Source: Chryseobacterium sp. G0201 (GTDB lineage: Bacteria; Bacteroidota; Bacteroidia; Flavobacteriales; Weeksellaceae). From it: DNA of 64,000 bases. The stretch is taken from positions 1,798,001 through 1,862,000 of the forward strand of contig NZ_CP033917.1 in NCBI RefSeq assembly GCF_003815655.1. The letters are read 5' to 3'. Shown piece by piece: positions 24,517 to 31,527 of this stretch. The translations under genes were made by a program, and so were the position numbers. Position 1 is the first letter of the stretch. Each line of letters starts with the position of its first letter. The notes below the pieces were generated by a model. It was given only the letters and a program-made list of their open reading frames with translations, was not told where the DNA came from and did not search any database.

Positions 24517-26775
24517 TTATTCTCTATTTTTTACAAGTACCCAGCCAGAATATTTTGTTTGAGTATTGTTTTTATCATTTTCATTCCATGAGATGGTGTA
24601 CCAGTAAGTAGCTGTAACTATTTTCTTGCCGAAAGCAGTTCCGTCCCATTTGTAATTTTTGATTTTATCAGCTTGGAAAAGTTTATTCCCATATCTGTCG
24701 AATACTGTAAAAACTAGGTTTTTCTTGTATGCAAGTGCAGAATAATCAATAAAATCATTAATGTTGTCTCCGTTTGGAGTAATTGCATTGATCAAATTAG
24801 GAACAGTGATCTGTACCTGAATCGGCTCGCAATTGTAGAAATCTTTAACATAGACTTTTACTTCTCCTCTTGCAAGATTTTCGAAATAATTAGAGTCTTG
24901 CCAAGTGATTCCATCCAGAGAATACTTGTAAGGAGGCGTTCCTCCGATTACATTTATCGTGATCGTATTGTTATTAATATCAATGCTTGAAATTACAGGC
25001 TGAGTAGAAGGATTCACTTTTACAATTTGAGTTGTGATACAACCTCCTGTTTTTAATTTTACCCAATAAATTCCTACGGGAACATTCGTGATGGACTGAG
25101 TCGTTGCTCCTGTGCTCCATTCGTATCCGTCAAAACCGGCACCTGCATCCAGGGTAGTTTTAGCATCTATACATATGATTTTGTCTTTTAAAACAGATGA
25201 TACGACCGGAGGTAAAACAACAAGATTTATTTTCGCAAAACTGAAACAGCCGTTAGCAGTAGTGGTGACTTTCACATATACCGTTGCGTTGGCTGAAATG
25301 TATGTTGTAGGATTTACAATTTCGTTGGTTCCTGCTGTTGCATCTGCTAATGTTAAGTAGTATTTTTTTGTAGTACCACCAAGAGCTGTAACGTTTGCTG
25401 TTGTTAAATTAAATAATGCCGTTGTCGGTGCAGTTTCAATAAAACATGAGCGTAAAGTAGCATCAGTTACAACAACAAGCGGGTGGAAAGCCAGTGTAAT
25501 TTGTGCTGAACCAGTACATCCTTGTGGAGTGGTTACTTTTACAAAAACAATTCCTGCTCCGGAAGTATACGCTGAAGGATTGGTGATCTCATTGATTCCC
25601 GCGTTGAGGTCTGCCATTGTTTTGTAGTACTTTTTAGTAACTCCAAGAACGCCGGTTACATTGGCTGTTGTAAGATTGAATGTTGCAGATCCTATATTAT
25701 TATTGTTACATTCCGTCAGTGTTGCATTGTTTGCACTGAATGGTGACAGTGACAACTGTATTTTACCATCAGCATTATCACACAATATTCCTGCGTTATC
25801 TTTTACAACAACTGTTATGGTTGTGTTTGTATTGTATTGATAGGCTGTTGGGTTAGCAATTGGAGTTGAGCTTCCTAATACATAATAAGTAAATGTATAG
25901 TTGCTTGGAGTAGCAACAAACTGATTGTTATATGATGTTAAATTCACTGTCGCTGATCCGGTTGTGGGATTAGGACAAAAAGATTGAGTAACAGTAGGTT
26001 GTAAAATTGGAACTTTATCTGTGTAGATTTTTACGTTTTTAATTGAATGTCTTGATCTATTTCCTCCTGTTGAGGCAGAAAACCCAAAATATCCAACCGT
26101 CATTCCAGAGGCAGCTCCTGAAGGTACAAAAAGCTGATCGCAAATGATGTTTCCATCAATTGTAATTTTGATCTTCCAACCAGTTGGAGAGTTGGGATCT
26201 ACTTCCGCTGTCACTTCAACATGTTTGTAGGTAGCTCCCTGAAACGGTAAAGTTGTATTCATATCCGGAGAGTGGAAAGAACTTCCTGCGGTATTGAAAA
26301 ACTCTATGTTATTGTTGTCCGTTGTATTTGCTACCTGCCCGTACCCAACGTGCACCTTACTCATTACAGCCGTAGTTGTGTTGTTGTAGGTGTCAAATCC
26401 TACAATTAAACCAACTGCATTTTGGGAAACTCCAAGACCTGAGCCTAATACACTTGCTACAGGCGGATTTGCCAGATACCAGAATGCAAGACCATCTCCA
26501 TTGGCTGTTTGGTTGGAGTCCATTCTGAAATCAAATTCAACCCTCCATTTATCGCAGTATTTCAAGTTGATAGGATCGTTCAGTCGTATGGATCCCGATT
26601 GGTTGTTCGTATCCGGGGTAAGCTGAATGAAATCAGTGTTTACCTGTGTGGGAGAAACCATCGTCCATCCTGTTGTAGAGACAGGATTTCCTGTGAGCTG
26701 ATACGTTTGAGCAGAAGTTTTTCCAAAAAAGCAGGAAAAAACAATAGTAGAATAAGCGAGTAGTTTTTTTATCAT
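24517..26775 (-). CDS. T9SS type B sorting domain protein with lectin-like N-terminus (array member 2)
   Basis: This 752-residue protein has the same plan as member 1: a signal peptide (1-22, ending GKTSAQ), then a lectin-like sandwich (WRVEFDFRMDSNQTANGDGLAFWYLANPP is split here only to show its start, WRVEFDFRMDSNQTANGD). Two repeats (ECNNNNIGSATFNLTTA, RSCFIETAPTTALFNLTT), a WSTGATTQSITNVPVG module and a type B sorting domain (AITPNGDNINDFIDYSAL, FDRYGNKLFQ, KYSGWVLVKNRE) follow. The N-terminus matches member 1, but the C-terminal part is closer to member 3 (NDKNNTQTKYSGWVLVKNRE in both). It is a secreted surface protein of unknown ligand. Confidence 0.88.
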   Translation of the reverse strand: MIKKLLAYSTIVFSCFFGKTSAQTYQLTGNPVSTTGWTMVSPTQVNTDFIQLTPDTNNQSGSIRLNDPINLKYCDKWRVEFDFRMDSNQTANGDGLAFWYLANPPVASVLGSGLGVSQNAVGLIVGFDTYNNTTTAVMSKVHVGYGQVANTTDNNNIEFFNTAGSSFHSPDMNTTLPFQGATYKHVEVTAEVDPNSPTGWKIKITIDGNIICDQLFVPSGAASGMTVGYFGFSASTGGNRSRHSIKNVKIYTDKVPILQPTVTQSFCPNPTTGSATVNLTSYNNQFVATPSNYTFTYYVLGSSTPIANPTAYQYNTNTTITVVVKDNAGILCDNADGKIQLSLSPFSANNATLTECNNNNIGSATFNLTTANVTGVLGVTKKYYKTMADLNAGINEITNPSAYTSGAGIVFVKVTTPQGCTGSAQITLAFHPLVVVTDATLRSCFIETAPTTALFNLTTANVTALGGTTKKYYLTLADATAGTNEIVNPTTYISANATVYVKVTTTANGCFSFAKINLVVLPPVVSSVLKDKIICIDAKTTLDAGAGFDGYEWSTGATTQSITNVPVGIYWVKLKTGGCITTQIVKVNPSTQPVISSIDINNNTITINVIGGTPPYKYSLDGITWQDSNYFENLARGEVKVYVKDFYNCEPIQVQITVPNLINAITPNGDNINDFIDYSALAYKKNLVFTVFDRYGNKLFQADKIKNYKWDGTAFGKKIVTATYWYTISWNENDKNNTQTKYSGWVLVKNRE

Positions 26776-26942
26776 TTAGTAACGCACTTTAAATTAGACG
26801 CGTAAAGATATTAAATCCTAATCAATAAATATGTATTCAATGTTAATCTTGCAGAAAATAATGATTATTTTGTAATAAAAAGTAGTTTGAGTGGTGAAAT
26901 AATTAATATTGTTAACTTAAATTTAGATTCATTAAAATTAAA

Positions 26943-27419
26943 TTAAAAAAGAGAGTTGTTTTCAAGAGATTCAAAATAGGCATCAATCTCCAAATTTCCT
27001 GAAGCAGCAGCTGCAACGGCTAATTTATCACATAGCTCATTTTCAAAATGTCCTGCATGTCCTTTTATCCAGTGCATTTTGGGTTTATGAGTATTATATA
27101 GCTCAATGAATTTTTTCCAAAGATCCGGGTTTTTTACATTTTTCCAGCCTCTTTTTACCCATCCTGCGATCCAGTTTTGATTGATCGCATCAGATACATA
27201 TTTGCTGTCTGTAAAAATATGGATGTCGTTGTCCGGAGATTTTAATTTTTCCAATGCCGTAATCACAGCAAGAAGTTCCATCCTGTTGTTGGTGGTTTTA
27301 CGAAAGCCTTTTGAGAAAGTTTTCTGATAATTTTTTTCAGGGACGCGCATGACGATTCCGTAACCTCCTTTTCCGGGATTTCCGCTGCAGGCGCCGTCTG
27401 TGTATATTTCGATTCTCAA
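26943..27419 (-). CDS. rnhA: Ribonuclease HI
   Basis: This 158-residue enzyme degrades the RNA strand of RNA-DNA hybrids. The catalytic residues are visible: Asp8 in IEIYTDGACSGNPGKGG, Glu in NNRMELLAV (about residue 48), Asp in HIFTDSKYV (about 70) and the final Asp/His region in GHAGHFENELCD. The start codon is TTG: an in-frame TAA lies two codons upstream and the next in-frame ATG falls inside the conserved core. It lies 200 bases downstream of dnaB on the same strand, separated by an inverted repeat. Confidence 0.95.
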   Translation of the reverse strand: MRIEIYTDGACSGNPGKGGYGIVMRVPEKNYQKTFSKGFRKTTNNRMELLAVITALEKLKSPDNDIHIFTDSKYVSDAINQNWIAGWVKRGWKNVKNPDLWKKFIELYNTHKPKMHWIKGHAGHFENELCDKLAVAAAASGNLEIDAYFESLENNSLF

Positions 27420-27491
27420 AATTTTATTGAATTGTTTAAACTTAATATTAAACTAAGAAGTGATAAAAGATATATTAATTTTATATAATTG

Positions 27492-27577
27492 AGATCCTTC
27501 GGCTTCGCTCAGGATGACATCTCTAATACTAGCTGTCATTTTGTAGCGTTGTCATCCTGAGCGAAGTCGAAGGATCT
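27492..27577. repeat. 28-bp inverted repeat between rnhA and dnaB
   Basis: The arms at 27492-27519 and 27550-27577 are complementary over 27 of 28 bases around a 30-base loop. The arm sequence (TCATCCTGAGCGAAGTCGA core) is one I recognise as a common dispersed repeat in Bacteroidota chromosomes. It could form a long hairpin in the dnaB 3' region, but no T-tract directly follows. Confidence 0.85.
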
Positions 27578-27618
27578 GTTTATATTTAAATTTTATTATT
27601 TAAAATTAACCTTAATTA

Positions 27619-29199
27619 TTAAAAAGGAAAATCATCTTCATCATCAAAATCATTCATTGAAGAACCTGAAAGCTTAGAACTATCCGGTAGATCAAATGCT
27701 GCGCCCGGTTGAATCGTTGTTTTAATTTTATCAAAACCACTTGGTTCAGGCGAACCGAAATCAGAAGGAAAACCTCCGCCGGTTGCATGTTCAATATCTC
27801 CAAATTTAGCAAAATGTTTTAAGAAAGATAATCTAACGTCTGCTGTAGCACCATTTCTGTGCTTTGCAATGATAAGCTCGGCTTGATTTTCAGTTGTCGT
27901 TTCCTGTCCTTCTTCATCATTATCCCAAACGGTAATTTTATAATATTCCGGTCTAAAGATAAATGATACAATATCCGCGTCCTGCTCAATCGCTCCGGAT
28001 TCCCTTAGATCTGAAAGCTGAGGTCTTTTTCCGGGGCGGGTTTCCACACTTCTTGAAAGCTGTGAAAGGGCAATTACAGGAACATTTAATTCTTTTGCAA
28101 TCGCTTTTAATGAACGTGAGATCATCGAGATTTCCTGTTCACGGTTTCCGCCGCCTTTTCCGCCACCGCCGGCTGTCATCAGCTGGAGATAATCGACCAT
28201 GATTAGCTTTACATCATGTTGCATAACCAGTCTTCGGCATTTTGCACGGAAGTCGAATATTGAAAGGGAAGGAGTTTCATCAATAAAAAGAGGAGCATTT
28301 TCCAGCTCGGAAACGTTGGAGAATAGTCTTTGCCATTCTTCATCGTCCAAAGTTCCTTTTCTTAATTTTTCAGATGAAATTCTTGTTTCAGAGGCAATCA
28401 TTCTGGTGATCAACTGTACAGATGCCATCTCCAGGGAGAAAAGTACCATCGGAATTTTATGTCCTACAGCGATATTTCTCGCCATCGAAAGAAGAAATGC
28501 TGTTTTTCCCATCGCGGGACGGGCAGCAATAATGATAAGGTCGGAATTTTGCCAACCTCCGGTTTCTTTATCGATGTCTCTAAATCCTGAAGGTACTCCG
28601 GAAATTCCTTCTTTGTCTTTTAGAGATTTAATGGTTTCAATTGCCTGTTTTACTAATGAGTTTGCGGTGTCGAAACCTTTTTTGATGGTTCCGTTGGTGA
28701 TCTCAAAGAATGACTGTTCTGCTTTATCTAAAAGTTCAAAAACGTCGGTAGATTCTTTGTATGAAGAATCGATCACGTTGGCAGAAACATTAATTAAACT
28801 TCTTAAAATATATTTTTCAAGAATAACACGAACGTGGTATTCAATATGCGCAGATGAACTAACCCCCATTGTAAGCTCCACAATATAATGATCCCCACCT
28901 GCCAAAAGAAGTTTTTCTTCCTTTTTAAGTTCCTGAATGATGGTCATAAGATCTACAGGATGGTTTCCTTCGTATAATTTCAGAATGGTCGTAAAAATCA
29001 CCTGATGTCTGGGGTCGTAAAATACTTCAGGGGTAAGAAGGTCAATAGAATGATCTAGTCCTTTTTTATCAATTAAAAAAGTACCAATAACCAATCTTTC
29101 AAAATCTACTGCATTAGGAGGCATTTTTCCATCAGCAATTGACAACTCTTTCGCGAAGTTTCCGTGGGTAAGAGATGATAATGTTTCTTTCTGCGCCAT
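27619..29199 (-). CDS. dnaB: Replicative DNA helicase DnaB with SSB-like C-terminal tip
   Basis: This 526-residue hexameric helicase unwinds the replication fork. The N-terminal DnaB domain spans about 28-130 (PPNAVDFERLVIGTFLID, VFYDPRHQVIFTTI). The RecA-like domain has Walker A AARPAMGKTAFLLSMARNIA near residue 225, Walker B KLIMVDYLQLM near 330, and LSQLSRSVETRPGKRPQLSD with the DLRESGAIEQDAD element. No intein is present. After residue about 470 comes a Gly/Pro/Ser-rich linker and then MNDFDDEDDFPF, which closely resembles the acidic tip of E. coli SSB (MDFDDDIPF). A -7 box lies 4 bases before the ATG. Confidence 0.96.
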   Translation of the reverse strand: MAQKETLSSLTHGNFAKELSIADGKMPPNAVDFERLVIGTFLIDKKGLDHSIDLLTPEVFYDPRHQVIFTTILKLYEGNHPVDLMTIIQELKKEEKLLLAGGDHYIVELTMGVSSSAHIEYHVRVILEKYILRSLINVSANVIDSSYKESTDVFELLDKAEQSFFEITNGTIKKGFDTANSLVKQAIETIKSLKDKEGISGVPSGFRDIDKETGGWQNSDLIIIAARPAMGKTAFLLSMARNIAVGHKIPMVLFSLEMASVQLITRMIASETRISSEKLRKGTLDDEEWQRLFSNVSELENAPLFIDETPSLSIFDFRAKCRRLVMQHDVKLIMVDYLQLMTAGGGGKGGGNREQEISMISRSLKAIAKELNVPVIALSQLSRSVETRPGKRPQLSDLRESGAIEQDADIVSFIFRPEYYKITVWDNDEEGQETTTENQAELIIAKHRNGATADVRLSFLKHFAKFGDIEHATGGGFPSDFGSPEPSGFDKIKTTIQPGAAFDLPDSSKLSGSSMNDFDDEDDFPF

Positions 29200-29203
29200 T
29201 GTG

Positions 29204-29211
29204 CAAAGATA
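29204..29211 (-). promoter_or_regulatory. -7 box for dnaB, 4 bases from the ATG
   Basis: CAAAGATA on the plus strand is TATCTTTG on the minus strand; 4 bases separate it from the dnaB ATG at 29199. The context is the same as at xrtF (TATCTTTGC). Confidence 0.55.
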
Positions 29212-29302
29212 GGTTATTTCGAAAATAATCTGAAAATAGTAACTAACATTTTCATGCTGATTTGTTTTAAAATACCATCAATAAAAGGAGGGTTGTGTTA
29301 AT

Positions 29303-29336
29303 AAAAAAATCACCCCAAAATTGAGGTGATTTTTTT
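29303..29336 (-). terminator. Terminator of the third T9SS type B gene (minus strand)
   Basis: An ATCACC/GGTGAT hairpin (29309-29314 with 29325-29330) is flanked on both sides by A/T runs, just past the stop at 29353; it may work in both directions. Confidence 0.8.
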
Positions 29337-29352
29337 ATGTATAAGAATTAAA

Positions 29353-31413
29353 TTATTCTCTGTTTTTTACAAGTACCCATCCGCTGTATTTTGTCTGAGT
29401 ATTGTTTTTGTCGTTTTCGTTCCAAGAGATACTGTACCAGTAAGTTCCTGTAAGAATTTTCTTGCCGCTTGCTGTACCGTCCCATTTGTAATCTCTGGTT
29501 TTATCGGCTGTGTAAAGCTTGTTCCCGTATCTGTCGTAAACGATAAACTGTAGATTTTTCTTGTAAGATAATGCAGAATAATCTATATAATCATTTTTGT
29601 TATCTCCGTTTGGCGTGATCGCATTAAGAAGATTAGGAACAGTTACCTGTACATCGATAGGGTTACAATCGTAGAAATCTTTTACATATACTTTTACTTC
29701 TCCTCTTGGAAGATCTGTAAATACGTTAGAATCTTGCCAAGTGATACCGTCTAAAGAATATTTGTAAGGGGCAGTTCCACCGTTAACGTTGACTGTGATA
29801 GTATTGTTTGTGATGTCAATTGTTGATACAACAGGCTGTTGAGTTGCATATACATGTACTACCTGTAATGTATAACATTTTCCTGTTTTCAGTTTTACCC
29901 AATATTCACCAACTCCTACATTTGATATTGATTGTGTAGTTGCTCCTGTGCTCCATTCGTATCCATCAAATCCGGCACCTGCGTCTAAAGTTGTTTTGTC
30001 TTCAAGACATATTGTTTTATCTTTAAGAACAGTTGATTTTACTGGAGGTAAAACTTTAAGATTAATTTTAGCAATTGAATAACATCCATCCGGACTGTAA
30101 ACTCTTACATATACAGAACCTGTTGTAGTAATATAAATCGTTGGATTGCCTATTTCATTCGTTCCACTTGTTGCGTTAGCTAATGTTGGATAGAATTTCT
30201 TAGGTGGATTTGTAAGCGAAGAAACGGTTGCCGTTGTTAAATTAAATACCGCTGTTGTAATAGCCGTTTCAATATAACAAGATTCAAGGCTTGCTTCAGT
30301 AACTATTACAAGAGGATAGAATTTTAATGTGATCTCAGAACTGTCAGAACATCCATCTGTTGTTGTTACTTTTACATATACCTTTTTCTCTGCTGAAGTA
30401 TAGTTTGCAGGGTTTGTAATTTCGTTAGTTCCGGCATTCAGATCATTCATCGTCGGGTAATATTTTTTTGTAACGTTACCTGAATAAACATCTGCTGTTG
30501 TTAAATTAAATAATCCTGTACCTATATTGTTGTTGTTACATGCATATATTGTTGCATCCCGGGCAGTAATATTCCCTTGAACAAACTTGAAGGTTCCTGT
30601 TTGGAAGCATCCGTTAATAGGATTCGTAGGGTTTGCGGGATCGGTGTATTTTATTCTATAATAATATATTATTCCTGCATTTACTGTAATTGGAGCTGTA
30701 ATAGGGTTATCGCCTGTTACAGCATCATTACCTGTAGTATGATAAGTAATCGTAAAGTTTGGATTACCGTTTAGAATAGCATTAGTTAAAGTGCTAAAAT
30801 CAAATGTAGTAGGGAGCGCACATCTCAAAATCTCGCGCGGTGCATCTGGCGTTGGTCCTGCTTCACCAGGAGGTACAAAAGGATTTGGCGTTAATGCTGG
30901 ATCTGTAAATGCTGAAGTTAAAGTAGCCGTTCCTCCCCATGTTAAAGAAAATCCGTTTGTACTACCATCCCAGTTGTCTACTACAAGATAGTAAGTTTCG
31001 CCTGCAACTACGTTCATAAAGCCACTGAATCTACCAGTTACAGTAGGGTGAGTTATCGATAAGCTTAATCCTGTAGGTCCGTCTGTACCATCGTAGTTAC
31101 ATCTGATAGGAGGGCTTAAGGCACCACAAGTCTGGTTAGGGCCGTATACTCCAAAATCATAATCCGTCGCATAAACGTTTGGAGTTATCTCGAAAGTTAA
31201 AGTTCCGGAAGTTGCAATAGTAAATGTATACCAAACTGAGTGGTTTTCATCAGAGGCAAGGCATCCCATAAGATCTTCCTCAACGTCACCATGACCTAAA
31301 GATGTATAGGACAGGTCTGAATTTCCACATACGGGTATAGCTGAAATACAATCCGACTGTGAAAAATATAATTGCGAAAAAAATAAGATTAAAAGAAGTA
31401 GGTATTTTTTCAT
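29353..31413 (-). CDS. T9SS type B sorting domain protein (array member 3)
   Basis: The protein is 686 residues from the ATG at 31413; the frame extends 15 codons upstream without a good start context. A signal peptide (MKKYLLLLILFFSQLYFSQ) is followed by a domain typical of flavobacterial surface proteins (CISAIPVCGNSDLSYT, HSVWYTFTIATSGTLTFEIT, YDFGVYGPN, GETYYLVVDNW; about 20-180). Two repeats (ACNNNNIGTGLFNLTTA, ESCYIETAITTAVFNLTTA), WSTGATTQSISNVG and the type IX sorting domain (AITPNGDNKNDYIDYSAL, KYSGWVLVKNRE) follow. The N-terminus pairs with member 4, the C-terminus with member 2. It is secreted; its binding partner is unknown. Confidence 0.88.
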   Translation of the reverse strand: MKKYLLLLILFFSQLYFSQSDCISAIPVCGNSDLSYTSLGHGDVEEDLMGCLASDENHSVWYTFTIATSGTLTFEITPNVYATDYDFGVYGPNQTCGALSPPIRCNYDGTDGPTGLSLSITHPTVTGRFSGFMNVVAGETYYLVVDNWDGSTNGFSLTWGGTATLTSAFTDPALTPNPFVPPGEAGPTPDAPREILRCALPTTFDFSTLTNAILNGNPNFTITYHTTGNDAVTGDNPITAPITVNAGIIYYYRIKYTDPANPTNPINGCFQTGTFKFVQGNITARDATIYACNNNNIGTGLFNLTTADVYSGNVTKKYYPTMNDLNAGTNEITNPANYTSAEKKVYVKVTTTDGCSDSSEITLKFYPLVIVTEASLESCYIETAITTAVFNLTTATVSSLTNPPKKFYPTLANATSGTNEIGNPTIYITTTGSVYVRVYSPDGCYSIAKINLKVLPPVKSTVLKDKTICLEDKTTLDAGAGFDGYEWSTGATTQSISNVGVGEYWVKLKTGKCYTLQVVHVYATQQPVVSTIDITNNTITVNVNGGTAPYKYSLDGITWQDSNVFTDLPRGEVKVYVKDFYDCNPIDVQVTVPNLLNAITPNGDNKNDYIDYSALSYKKNLQFIVYDRYGNKLYTADKTRDYKWDGTASGKKILTGTYWYSISWNENDKNNTQTKYSGWVLVKNRE

Positions 31414-31434
31414 TTTTAACTGACTTTTATGAAA

Positions 31435-31442
31435 CAAAAATA
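31435..31442 (-). promoter_or_regulatory. -7 box for T9SS array member 3
   Basis: CAAAAATA on the plus strand is TATTTTTG on the minus strand, 21 bases before the ATG at 31413. It also supports that ATG over the upstream in-frame start. Confidence 0.45.
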
Positions 31443-31483
31443 ACGAAAATATTAACAAAATATGAATATAGTATTCTTTAAGT

Positions 31484-31516
31484 AAAAAAAACCGCTTGAA
31501 AAAGCGGTTTTTTTTA
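31484..31516 (-). terminator. Terminator of the fourth T9SS type B gene (minus strand)
   Basis: A 10-bp stem AAAACCGCTT/AAGCGGTTTT (31488-31497 with 31502-31511) has a GAAA tetraloop and a T-run on the minus strand. Confidence 0.92.
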
Positions 31517-31527
31517 AATATTGTTAA

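Noticed and set aside
28199..28888. Long plus-strand open frame (229 codons) opposite dnaB
   Set aside because: It is a shadow of the conserved DnaB coding strand; its translation has no recognisable motif and there is no promoter or terminator on that strand.
27619..29199. Intein inside DnaB
   Set aside because: The protein has normal length and continuous Walker A and B regions with no splicing block.
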